Origin: Whitmania pigra
Taxonomy: Eukaryota; Annelida; Clitellata; Hirudinida; Haemopidae
Length of the DNA stretch: 64,000 bases
Assembly (NCBI GenBank): GCA_021613335.1
Contig: JAJTWR010000344.1
Coordinates: 387,501-451,500, forward strand
Direction of reading: 5' to 3'
Shown one piece after another: positions 34,680 through 53,118 of the stretch. The translations under genes and the position numbers were made by a program. A model generated the notes under the pieces. It worked only from the letters and a program-made list of their open reading frames with translations. It had not been told where the DNA came from and did not search any database. Each line of letters starts with the position of its first letter. Position 1 is the stretch's first letter.

Positions 34680-35050
34680 ATAGAATAGAAAACAACCAAA
34701 CATTGAATTTTAGTTGCAAAATTAAAAATATAAAAAATGAAAAATTATAAATATTTGAAAACTCCTCAACGCGCTTCAACAGCCTAAAAATAGATATTTC
34801 GTCATGGCCTGATATTATCATCGGACAAGTTTTCTGACGAAAGAACAATTCGTTCTTCACGTACTTCATTCTTGAAAATGTTTGTTCACACAAATATGCT
34901 GTCTCAAAGATTGAAAAAGTTTTGACATTAGGAAAGTCTTCCTTGGACAAAACTGGCAAAAAATCCAAGAGCCCTTCTTTTAACTTGTTGTTAAGGAATT
35001 AGTTTTCTTGCAACTCAATAATCTCCAGCTGCAGTTCATTTGGGCAACTA
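34680..35050 (-). pseudogene. hAT transposase C-terminal fragment
   Basis: Minus-strand frame 34968-34666 has 'IFETAYLCEQTFSRMKYVKN', a variant of the hAT dimerisation motif of the EPM2AIP1/FAM200-like branch. The downstream part is degenerate. Termini were not identified. 35060-35980 shows no gene. Confidence 0.7.
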
Positions 35051-36341
35051 ACCACATTTGCTTGAAATGGGGTTTTAACCAGTCTCACTTCTTCTGCCTT
35101 TGAAACCAAGTCGGAATACTGAGATACAGCAGTTAGAGGTCTTTGATGATCTCGAACGCAAATTACATGGGGAACTCAGCTTTTCTTTAAAGGTGAGGTG
35201 CGAATAAAAAATAACACAAAATAACCAACACAGGAGCTTGGGGGTTGTAGAAGGAAGGGGGGTGCCAGCGACGTTTATGGATAGAGAAGGCACCATAATT
35301 TTGAGGTGAGCGGGTGTGCCAATGAATTTCGGATATCTGCGGATTCAGTTTAAGAAAGTTAACGAGATGCCAACCATTGATGGTATCAGTGCACTTCCGC
35401 AAAATACTAAGCGATTGAATTTGCTGAAGACCCTATTAGTGATCACACTGCTTATGATGGTCATTATCAGACTATTTATTAAAAAATAAGTATGATAACA
35501 GCGTGAGATAAAATTAAAAGATACAAAGAAAATGAGCTTTATTTCTTAATAATCATCATCATCACCTAACTTATTATTATACTTGAGAACAATTAACGAA
35601 ACTATTTCTACAATTATTACATTTTATAGATAAATTTTCAAAACCCTAATCCGTAGGAATTTGGCGGTTTTACTTCAAAGTGGGAATTCGGCGTTTTCTT
35701 AAAAAAAAAAACTAAAAAGAAACGAAGCAAATTTTTTCCAGTTCAGTTCTGTCTATTGAGACTAAATTGTTTATGTATACGAGCCTGGCAAGTGAGCAGT
35801 TTTTTTAGTGCAGCCGGACAAATGTATGCCGATGTATACCGACGCTGCAATTTGCTTGGCCACAACGCAGAAAAACTTATTAATTATAACATTAGATTGT
35901 TTGATTTCAATTATTAAACTTATTATTTCTGAAATAGGGAAATTTCTTGCTTATTAATTAATTAAGAGGGGGAGGGCGAACGGCCATAACGAGCGCCGGT
36001 GACCTCATAACAGCCCGGCGACAAAATGGCCCCGTCAAAATAGCCCATGACAAAATAGTGGTAAAATTGGTTCTTTGTGGATTTGTTACATATCCACATG
36101 ACGTGATGATAAGGTGATTCACTTTGTGTGGCTCGAATATGTTGTACGTCAACCGATAATATAGATTAAATTCCAATTCCAAATCAAACCCTTCATTGTA
36201 CACATTGCAAAGGGGACTCGGGGAAGGATCGGATATTTTCCAGATAAGCCCCGCTATTAGTGCAAAAAGTGCCCGCCCGAAAAGTTAAGCCCCGCCACTT
36301 TATGTTAATGCACGCACGCAACCTTGACCTATTTCTATTGT

Positions 36342-36686
36342 CTAGAAATTTGAATATTTAAACGTATGCCATAAAAACAACTCCTTATCCACCTCTAGGC
36401 TCATTTTGTGCAAAAATTTTCTACGTTCGGATGTAAAATCTGAAATGAACTTTCTGACGCTGAGTGGTACATCAGCAACGGTTACGCAACAATGGCCACC
36501 AAATGACACTTTCAACTGTTTCTGACAGGTGGAGGTGTAATGCCCGAAGGTGTCGGCAAGAAATCGGTCTTCGAAAGTTCTGTAGTGGACAGCTACTTGT
36601 GTGAGTTCGTTTGGAGACAAAGGTACCGAAATACGGACCTTTTCATGCAAATTATTAATGACATGTCTCAATTTCACCCTCTTCAA
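36342..36686 (-). CDS. Uncharacterised ORF inside the outer MULE-like element
   Basis: A 114-residue frame containing 'LTQVAVHYRTFEDRFLADTF' and 'VPLSVRKFISDFTSERRKF' has no signal peptide, zinc motif or repeat that I recognise. It lies between segments 36120 and 36790, which are contiguous in the shorter family member at 28342-28735. It is therefore either original coding sequence lost there or captured DNA. It could also be fortuitous. Confidence 0.3.
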   Translation of the reverse strand: MKRVKLRHVINNLHEKVRISVPLSPNELTQVAVHYRTFEDRFLADTFGHYTSTCQKQLKVSFGGHCCVTVADVPLSVRKFISDFTSERRKFLHKMSLEVDKELFLWHTFKYSNF

Positions 36687-37101
36687 TAAAAACTAAAAAA
36701 GTTTGATCCGAAGGATCAAAAGAAATTAAACGATCAAACGAACCTTCGTGACTTAATGAGTGTCTGGTAAATTCTCTTTGTGCAGATTGCACACGTTGAT
36801 TATCAATCGATAATTTATATTAAATACCAACTTGAAAAGTCCATGTAAAGTGGGAAAGTAGCCGAAATCCTAATAATATATTATACGATAAATCTTCCGC
36901 TTAATGAAATTCCCTGATACCAATTAAACTCAAAACGGTCATAAAAGCATTCAAACTACTAACTTCGAATTAAATTTGGAACCCGTTATCAGTTAATGTA
37001 TTGAACTCACAAAATTTTTTTAAAATACATTGATGGGGCTGTTTTGACGAGATGTTTTCGTCTTGGTCTATTTAGTCTCAGGGCTATAATGACGGGGTGC
37101 C

Positions 37102-38219
37102 ACAAGCACGTACAAGGAGCCTAATCGAAAAAGCATACAATCCAATCAACTGTCATAAATTTGAATATTAATTTGTAAACAAACTGTCAGCCAATCAGCA
37201 TGCACCGTCACCGATCTACCGTTTTTAGTATTAACGACGAAAGTTGTATTATCACGAGTGTGATAACTGCCCCTATTCTAGCCCCTTTTCAGGGGTATTT
37301 TGTAAAGTCGATTAAAAATCAACGGCTAGAGCTAAAAATGTGCGGATTGTTTTAAAAAATAGAGAAAGGATCAAAGTGCCAGGGACGAGGCAAATAGGGT
37401 TTATTACTTTGTTTGTATCTCAAATGTAATGATTAATTTATGTTGACATTTCAGGGTAAGTAACAGCTTATTATTTTAAAGAACATAGAGGGCACAAACA
37501 TGATCTATTGTCAACAAATTAATAGCCAAGGATCGTCAACCCAGTCTAGATGAACTGAAATCATGCTTCCATGTGTTACTTGCATCAGTGCTGCAGTCAA
37601 TTGACAGTGATCTTTCCAAGGCCAAGACAGCTGTTAATCACATGACAAAGTTGGATGCAGTGCTGAAGATACCACAGGTTACCTGTGATCAAATAAAAAC
37701 GAATAATGAACCTCATAACAAAAAAAATTACACCTCAAAGATTTTTCAGATCTACTAAAAAGCACAAACGAGATTTAAGGAGATCACTACTAAAACCCAC
37801 AAAGGCAGAACAGGACAGAATATTGGAAACTCTGGGGGCAACGTAGAAATAATATCAACAAAACCCTCAACTGATCACGATTATGAAGCAGAAGGAAACA
37901 ATTCGTTCATCAATTTTTAACATTCGTATGCACGATAGCATTCCCCTGGGACAAGTATTTTTAATCTTTTGTTGAAATGTTTTTTTTTGTTTATTTGTTG
38001 AAGAAATAAAACACCTTCCCGAATTTTTGGGACCCATGAGTTTATTTGATTAAAAGGCCTGTGCTGTCAGCGAACTCCTTTCGTCGTTAATACTAAAAAC
38101 GGTAGATAGGTGGCGATGCATGCTGATTGGCTGACAGTTTGTTTACAAATTAATATTCAAATTTCTTACAGTTGATTGGATTGCATGCTTTTTCGATTAG
38201 GCTCCTTATACGTGCTTGT
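37102..38219. mobile_element. MULE-like foldback element, 145-bp TIRs, 9-bp TSD
   Basis: Near-identical inverted repeats of about 145 bp (37102-37246 and 38075-38219) begin 'acaagcacgta.aaggagcc'. The perfect 9-bp duplication 'cggggtgcc' lies at 37093-37101 and 38220-38228. Long TIRs with 9-bp TSDs are the established mark of Mutator-like elements. Between the TIRs are coding-like plus-strand fragments, not an intact transposase. Confidence 0.9.
37540..37850 (+). pseudogene. Broken coding fragment inside the foldback element
   Basis: A frame with 'DELKSCFHVLLASVLQSIDS' and 'LSKAKTAVNHMTKLDAVLKI' (from about 37546) is followed, after a frame change, by 'FRSTKKHKRDLRRSLLKPTK' and 'AEQDRILETLG' (37750-37845). 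The helical, basic C-terminal look could be the tail of a MULE transposase or of a captured gene. I cannot decide from sequence. Confidence 0.35.
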
Positions 38220-38339
38220 CGGGGTGCCACGAGCGCCATAACTAAGGTAGCGCTAAATTGATAATGTTAAGCAGGAGAGTGGTCCAAATCTACAAGATTG
38301 AATGACAAAGTAATAATGTTGGGGTTTTGCCAACGTATC

Positions 38340-38485
38340 AGTTCCAAAAGCAATTTCTACCGAAAACGAAAATGAACCGATAAATAATTTTCCTAGTGGG
38401 ACCGAAAACGAAATGACGTCCTAAATGACAAAAAGTCACTATTCGGCTTAAAAACAAAAAAGAAATTTGGTCGATCTCTATTAGT
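38340..38485. repeat. hAT-like solo end (GACCGAAAACG words)
   Basis: Inverted counterpart of 13617-13740. It has repeated ACCGAAAACGAAA words and ends 'ttggtcgatctcta'. Confidence 0.4.
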
Positions 38486-38499
38486 AATGAAATAAATAG

Positions 38500-38940
38500 A
38501 ATTTGATTTCAGATTCTCTAAAGTGACTCATATTCTTGCAGATCCATATGTAAATAATGTCCACACTCGTCGGGTTGCTAAACATGGATATCATCTTAGA
38601 TTTGTTTTTAATCTAATTTCTTTCCTCGGGGCAGACTGGGCCGGACATTTCATCTTCCTGAGGGCACACCTGGCAATTTCTGTCTGAATGACGTTTTAAG
38701 AGAAACAGGTGTTGATTCAGAGCATATTTTCCAACTCAGAGTCTGGAAATTAGAATTGCTTTTCTTCTTGAGGCACATTGGAATTTGTTTCTGTCACATG
38801 GCATTTTTCTTCTGGATGATGTTTTAAGAGCAACAGGTGTTGATTCAGAGCCTATTTTTCAATTCAGAGTCTGGAAATTAGAACTGCTTTTCTTTTTGAG
38901 ACACATTGGAATTTGTTTTTTTGACACAAGCTTCAATAAC
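38500..38940 (-). pseudogene. LINE C-terminal fragment with internal 128-bp duplication
   Basis: On the minus strand 'CQVCPQEDE' and 'FSNPTSVDII' correspond to the end of the LINE at 29145-29417. Upstream, a 128-bp segment is tandemly duplicated ('gttttaagag' plus 'aacaggtgttgattcagag' at 38693 and 38821). Each copy encodes a degenerate 'FQTPSWK..SEN.FLLKHH' region. Dead. Confidence 0.65.
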
Positions 38941-39125
38941 CTATATTGTAACTTCATTTATATAGCGCCATATGCATAGCGTCGGAGGCACTTCTTGTAA
39001 CCACTTATATAGCGCTCCTTGCCAATGGCGCTGGCGGCAGTGCAGGCTGGGTTTCGAACACGACACATTACGACTGTTGCCATTACCGCCGTATGCAGGC
39101 ACATAACCCATTCGGCTAACCTGCA
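38940..39125 (-). repeat. tRNA-derived SINE
   Basis: On the minus strand A box 'tagccgaatgg' and B box 'gttcgaaac' both fit the polymerase III consensus exactly. 'gcgctatataag' and 'gcgctatataaatg' follow in the body, the latter shared with the SINE at 13750. It abuts the LINE relic at 38500-38940. Confidence 0.75.
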
Positions 39126-39224
39126 CGCTCTACAGAATCATACCTGGATCAGTTCCTTTGGCATAGGCTTGTTTCCAGCTTAACCTGGAACTTATCCAGG
39201 AGTACTATCCCATCTGAGGAAATA

Positions 39225-39500
39225 TTGTGGGTTCCAAAACAACCGTTATCAGGGCTACCCAATAAGCTCAGGCATGAAAACGTGCCACTCAAACATCATA
39301 CTTTTACTTCGCACACTGACAAGAAATTAGAGAGCATTGGTTGCATATCAGTTCAACATAAACTATCAGAATTACAAGTATTACCAAGTACTGACGAAAA
39401 TGTTTTCCTCAATCACTTTATGATAGATAATCGTGCTACATTTTCACTCTTCAAAGTAACCAACATTTGTGAAAAACTTCTAGCCATGTCAAATTTTTAA
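39225..39500 (+). CDS. Unrecognised short ORF
   Basis: A 91-residue frame ('HTFTSHTDKKLESIGCISVQ', 'STDENVFLNHFMIDNRATF') between a SINE and the 3' end of ADH5. It has no splice partners or family motifs that I can see. It may be a relic of a mobile element or chance. Confidence 0.15.
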   Translation: MWVPKQPLSGLPNKLRHENVPLKHHTFTSHTDKKLESIGCISVQHKLSELQVLPSTDENVFLNHFMIDNRATFSLFKVTNICEKLLAMSNF

Positions 39501-39696
39501 AATTTAATAGACACTTCGTGACGTCTCGGTAAACCTTTAAATAAATATATATTTACTCTTAATCATTATATGCTGAGCTTATTTTTCATCTCATTAGGGC
39601 CAAATCCAAGAATATTGATAGTTTTTATTGCTAAATTAAAATCATTCAAGTGTTATTTTGCATCAATGTAAGGGATGCTGTTGAAAAGTAGGATTT

Positions 39697-47977
<8,281 letters not shown>

Positions 47978-48503
47978 TTAAAACATCAAAGATAGTACTT
48001 GATAATGACAATATTATCAGCAAAATTTAAAAATTGCCAATATCTTCTATATTTTCTAAAGAAATCTAGTTACAAAATGTACAAGGAAAAATGGAATAAG
48101 TAAAGATTGCAAAGAATAATTCATTGCCTTGTTGGGTATAAGATTACAAATACACTCACTTATTTCATTTCACAAAAAGAGCCCATAGCATTTTTTGGAT
48201 GACATTCATGTCAGCATCAAAAATAATATGCATAGTGCAAAATGAACAAATAAATGTTAGAAATCTTTAGGGTGGCATAAGTCCATCGATGGATCTCAAT
48301 GACTGGCCTTGGCCAATGATAATAAGATAGTTTTTTAGTAAATGTTAATATTTTAGTCAACTTCTACAACTAACCCATATCCAACTGGAGTCAGTTTAAA
48401 CTGATGTTTGTAAATTGCATTGGGTATCTGTGTAACTTGAACTTTTTTAATATTACATCTCATCCTTATAGGTACAAACAACCCCGGTTGTAACCCTCTT
48501 AAG

Positions 48504-48954
48504 AAGTGGTTCTCAACTCCCGGTCCGCGAATCGAATGGTACCGGGCCGCCCAAGGAACAATAAATTATTTCAATTTCATTAAAAAAATCAAAATAGTTT
48601 GTAGGGCTTGAGAACAACCGCTGCCATCTCTTTCTTAGCGTGTTCGGTAAAATTATTGAGTCTGATTTTGTAACATTTTAAGAATAACGATTAACTTACC
48701 AAAAAAATGACACTTTTGAATTTAATTAAATTTAAAATAATTTAATTAAGTGATTACAAGTAATTTCGTTATTATCTTTTTTTTCTTTTCATTGCGGGAC
48801 ACCGGGACACTGAACTTTGCCCCATAACTTCACCAGGCTCCAATTGTGCAGGAAATTATATAATTAATTTTTGTAATATTCAACTCCACTCCACCCCCAC
48901 CCCCGTGGTAAAATTATCGGGCATTGATCGAGAAAAAAAGGTTGAGGACCACTG
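48504..48954. mobile_element. hAT MITE with AGTGGTTCTCAAC ends
   Basis: Left end 'agtggttctcaactcccggt', right end inverted '..aaaggttgaggaccactg'. Flanks 'ctcttaag' (48496-48503) and 'ctctaaag' (48955-48962) match at 7 of 8 positions. Length 451 bp, no ORF. Confidence 0.85.
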
Positions 48955-49230
48955 CTCTAAAGCGCATCACCCGGATAGACGCTGGAAACTTATAAAGGAG
49001 GCCACCAGTTTGGGGCAAACCCCTCATAGATTGGTCACATGTTCTTCCAAAGATTATTCCAGCCATCTCAATGACAAGCTAAGGGCTACTGCTAGAGCTC
49101 GTCCTACTTAAGCTAATGCTTAACTGACATAGAACTCAACCATCTTCTATTGATGGTAATGTCGATACACTTCCTAACAAGCAGTGCTGCCTTGACCCCA
49201 TTCCAACCTGGCTTATCAGTGCCCTGACTA
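48955..49230 (+). pseudogene. CR1/L2-type LINE ORF2 linker fragment
   Basis: 'HHPDRRWKLIKEATSLGQTP' and 'LDPIPTWL' parallel the linker of the LINE at 9494-10207 but are divergent. The rest of the RT appears after the MITE at 50124-50710. Confidence 0.7.
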
Positions 49231-49537
49231 TGTTTAAGTATTTTATTTAATTTTGTCATTTTATTTTATGTCACAGAGGTTTGGATGAGTGTGATTTTGT
49301 TGTCTGCTTGGAACCACGCATATCAATGATCGAAGGTGCAAGGCGTCGCAAGCAAGCAGATGAGTTTTTGCAAGAGCGGGACCAAATGTGAGAGTCTGTG
49401 AGTGACTGTTTAACAGATTATTGTATTTAGTTGTTATTGGCTTTTTCTGCATTTATATTGGCATTTCTTGAATTAGAATGTAATTGCTTTCTGCCTGAGT
49501 CTTGTTTTGATCTTGATTTTTTTCTGCCCAATAAACA
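49230..49537 (+). repeat. Probable 3' end of another LINE
   Basis: A short frame 'CDFVVCLEPRISMIEGARRR' then 'KQADEFLQERDQM' and a stop, followed by T-rich UTR and 'aataaa' at 49531. Recognised only as LINE-like by layout. Confidence 0.35.
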
Positions 49538-49545
49538 ACATATCC

Positions 49546-50115
49546 GGTAAAACCGTTCGAGACGGACGCACACATTTTAATGAGATGCTCCACTTTAATG
49601 ACGCTCCACCCAAAACAAATTCAACTCCGCCTAAAATGAATAAAAGTAAATCTTTGATCCATAATATTTTTAGGTATATCTCTTTTTAGGAAAAATCGGT
49701 CCGCATTTTAAGCTCCGAATAGATCCGCTCAAGAATTAGGGTAGGGTTAGGGTTAGAATTAGGGAATAGGGTAGGGTAGGGTTAGGGTAGGGTTAGGGGT
49801 TAGGGGATAGGGTAGGGTTAAGGTTAGGGGATAGGGTAGGGTTAGGGTTAGAATTAGGGAATAGGGTAGGGTTAGGGGTTAGGATTAGGCAAAGCGTAAA
49901 CTTTAAACACTCGATCGCTAATGTCAGACGTCAAGTATTTCCAAAATTATAATAAAACTTTATTAGAGACTTCTATGTTAATGACTTAATATATATTGCG
50001 GATAAAAGATTCACTTTTACTCATTTTAGGCGGAGTTTTATTTGTTTAGGGGTGGAGCTTTATTTTTTCTTAGCATCTCATTAAAATGTGTGCGTCCGTC
50101 TCGAACGGTTTTACC
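49546..50115. mobile_element. Palindromic MITE with TTAGGG-like array, copy 2, 8-bp TSD
   Basis: Same ends and layout as 14350-14885. Perfect 8-bp duplication 'acatatcc' at 49538-49545 and 50116-50123. The central TTAGGG-variant block spans about 49735-49890 and is longer than in copy 1. 8-bp TSD with GG-starting TIRs would fit Merlin-like or other families; no transposase is encoded. Confidence 0.9.
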
Positions 50116-50123
50116 ACATATCC

Positions 50124-50710
50124 CAATAGTTTAGAACAGAAGAACCTTACATGGCTCCTCAAAAAAACTTCCATTGGTGCTGGCACCATTCCTAATATGA
50201 CTCTTTAATAGCTCTCTTTCCACAGGTACCTTCATTCTTCAAGATTAGATCTCATATTCAAGAAAGCAATCTTTGACCCTTACCAGTTTTTGTCATGTAG
50301 AACTATTTCAAATCTCAGTATAATATCTATGCTTCTAGAGCATCTTCTGCTGAGATGACCTTGATTGCAATGTATTGTTTCCAGCAACACAATCTGCTTA
50401 CTGTCAACATCATTCCACTGAGACAGCATTTCTGAAAGTTGTTTCAGATATATGCAGCGCAGTTGATCTCGGTTGTTTCTCAACTCCTCCCGGCGTTTCA
50501 CACAATGGACCATGTAATACACCTAAACAAATTAGAGAAATCATTTGGAGTTCTCCAGGCGGCACTTGGATGGGTCAGATCTTACCTTGCTGGCAGAAAA
50601 CAATGTTATCAATTGGTGGACATGACATGGTTACTGAGGGCAAACCAACCGCTATCCCGCATGGCTCAGTCCTTGGCCTGATACTCTTTTCACTATTTGC
50701 AATGTAGAAC
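50124..50710 (+). pseudogene. CR1/L2-type LINE RT fragment
   Basis: Frames in order show RT motifs: 'RTISNLSIISMLLEHLL' (palm entry), 'ATQSAYCQHHSTETAFLKVV', 'KLEKSFGVLQAALGWVRSYL' and 'GSVLGLILFSLF' (about 50660-50700). Frames switch repeatedly; dead. It stops before the YADD box. Confidence 0.75.
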
Positions 50711-51019
50711 ATATGGATATGTAGAACAACTTGTTAGGCAACATAAGCTCTTCAGTTAACAATACTGATTACATCAAATATGTGATTGGTCAAAACCATA
50801 GGATTTTACATGTCTTCTACATGAAATACATAACTATGAGGGGAATGAGTAAAGTGGATTGCTTAGATAAAAATTTGGCATGCTGTATGATTCAGCATAG
50901 GTCAAAAGTGTTCTATTGGTCTTAGATTTTACCTAGATTATGCCATCCAAAATGCATCACAACTACAATGATTAGAAATGAAAGTTCCTGATCATGACTG
51001 ACTTTCATTCTGTCATCAT

Positions 51020-51440
51020 AAGTTTACTGACAATATCCCAAAAATTTTTGATTCGGCTTCAATTCTCTTAATTGAACACCAAGTCCTCTGTGAAGTCTGT
51101 ATTGCATCCAGAACATCCAGAGCATCCAATGACTTTGTGCTGAACCTATATGCGAGGGATAATCGTCTCAAGTCATTTCGGGAGGCAATTAACATGGCAA
51201 CTTATATGTCATCACGATGGAGCAACTTTGCATCAAACTATATTCATTTTGCAAACTACTCGTTAACTAGAGGTCAATTTAAACTAAGGTCAAATTTTTG
51301 TGCAATAGACAATACCAAACATTTTTTCACAAATCAAATGATTAATTCCTGGAATAATCTACCTAATAGCATTGTCTCAGCCAGCACCTATAGTTGCTTC
51401 ACCTCCCTCCTCAATGAATATTTCAATATGTCACATTTTC
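51020..51440 (+). pseudogene. LINE ORF2 C-terminal fragment
   Basis: 'KHFFTNQMINSWNNLPNSIV' then 'SASTYSCFTSLLNEYF' is the end of a LINE ORF2 (WN.LP..IV.A). It is preceded by 'LNLYARDNRLKSFREAI'. It differs from the CR1/L2 copy at 6317-6905. Confidence 0.65.
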
Positions 51441-51659
51441 TCCTTTACTTAAACCTCTCATTTCTTTTCTTAATGTTTTGCTGTTTGATAGACAGGCTTC
51501 AGTCCTCTACCCAATTAATAAAACAAAAAATAAATTCCTCAGTAGCTGCAGACCAAAAATTAAAACTACATGTAAGATATCTAAAAAATTCCATTCTGAT
51601 CAGAAGTTTCCCTTTGGTAAACGCAGTGTCACTCTCTATAGGACATCAGCCATAAAGGT

Positions 51660-52567
51660 GGAGCTTGTTTTCACATTTTGTAAATGTGAACTTCCTACTC
51701 CCTATTTTTGGATACATATTTCACATATAAAAATTCTGGCAAAATATCTACTCCATTGGTTAATATTTAATAGTCGCTCAATATCACTGAAGATTTACAA
51801 GTTTCAAAGAGATCATATGGCAATGACAAGCTTGATCCACAAGCATTAACAAACAATGAAAGCTGCTTTAATTAGGCCATATATACAAATACAAAATACA
51901 TTTGCTTAACATAATAATTGTAGTTAACAGGTCACTGCCTCACCTCACCGTAATTACCCTCCATGACAGTCTAAGTGAACAAGAACAAGCACTTCGGCCC
52001 AAAGAACTCACGAAACGGATGAGGCAGAGTATATGAATATTAATGAGATTTTTATAAAAAGGCTAGTTATAAAATTTATTATTCATTTATTAAAATTTTT
52101 TAAATGCAAAAAATAAATCGATTTAACAAAATTTGAGTAATATGCTGTAAATACCGACACAAGCATTTACGGCCATCGACTCAAAAAATTCGAGCCGCCC
52201 AATCAGAAGACGAATGAATTATTAATGATATATTAATGATATATTTACTTGATTAAATATAACATAATAAAAACAAACCGATAGTATAACAAAATAAAAA
52301 ATTTCAAACACGTACTGCTTCTTAGAAATTAATTAGTTAAAATTACTTGGGTCTTCCGCCAGCAGACACTTATATAATGGTAAAAACCTAGCTGAAAAAA
52401 ACGTAGCTGAAGTTAGCAGACACTTAAATTTAATTTCTAATGCGAAATTTCAAATTATAATATTTGGAAACTACGTTTCAAATGCTTCCAAAAATGTTTA
52501 TAAATCAAATGTCGGAAGATTTTCAAATTTTTGAAGTTATTAGAAATTTGAGGAATTCGTTCAAAAG
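51660..52567. other. Intergenic, no gene seen
   Basis: AT-rich sequence between LINE debris and the tandem repeat. No supportable gene. Confidence 0.35.
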
Positions 52568-53078
52568 TCTTCTTATTCAGTAATCACGTCTTTACTACTG
52601 ACGAAATGTGCATCAAAATGTTCGTTAAGATTTCTACTTTCCAAATATGTATACCTTATTAGCTGATAAATTTGTGGAACAACATAAGTGCTTAAAATAT
52701 CGCGAGTCATCTTAAGCGGAAGTCCTTCCATTAATGGAATGTCTTATAAGCCTTCTTACTCAGTAACCACGTTTTTACGACTGATGAAATGCGCATCAAA
52801 ATGTTCGTTAAGATTTCTACTTTCCAAATATGTATACCTTATAAGCTGATAAATTTGTGGAACAACATATGTGCTTAAAATAGCGCGAGTCATCTTAAGC
52901 GGAAGTCCTTCCATTAATGGAATGTCTTACAAGTCTTCTTACTCAGTAACCACGTCTTTAATACTGACGAAATGTGCATCATAATGTTTGTTAAGATTTA
53001 TACTTTCCAAATATGTATAACTTGTTAGTAAAACAAATTGTGGAACAACATAAGTGCTTAAAATATCGCAAGACATCT
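52568..53078. repeat. 183-bp tandem repeat, about 2.8 units
   Basis: Units start at 52568, 52751 and 52934 (spacing exactly 183 bp) with 'cttcttactcagtaaccacg'. The conserved core includes 'tttccaaatatgtata' and 'gtggaacaacata.gtgctt'. Unit 3 is truncated and more diverged at its end. Confidence 0.9.
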
Positions 53079-53118
53079 TAAGCAACTCGAACTTTACAAA
53101 TAATCTCGAGAAAATTTA

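Larger units (their letters stand above)
35998..38228. mobile_element. MULE-like element (outer), 9-bp TSD
   Basis: Left end 'ggtgacctcataacagccc', right end inverted 'ggctataatgacggggtgcc'. The perfect 9-bp duplication 'acgagcgcc' lies at 35989-35997 and 38229-38237. The family body matches 28342-28735. It contains an uncharacterised minus-strand ORF (36686-36342) absent from the shorter copy. A second element (37102-38219) is inserted at its right extremity. The MULE-like label rests on TSD length; no transposase domain was seen. Confidence 0.8.

Noticed and set aside
38940..39125. Functional tRNA gene on the minus strand
   Set aside because: A and B boxes are good but there is no cloverleaf. 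The sequence continues into a SINE body, and a related body occurs at 13750.
48180..48215. Candidate ADH5 first exon (short ATG followed by GT)
   Set aside because: Several equally weak candidates exist and none can be chosen without transcripts.
51478..51849. 123-residue plus-strand ORF
   Set aside because: It overlaps the LINE C-terminal fragment in another frame and shows no motif.
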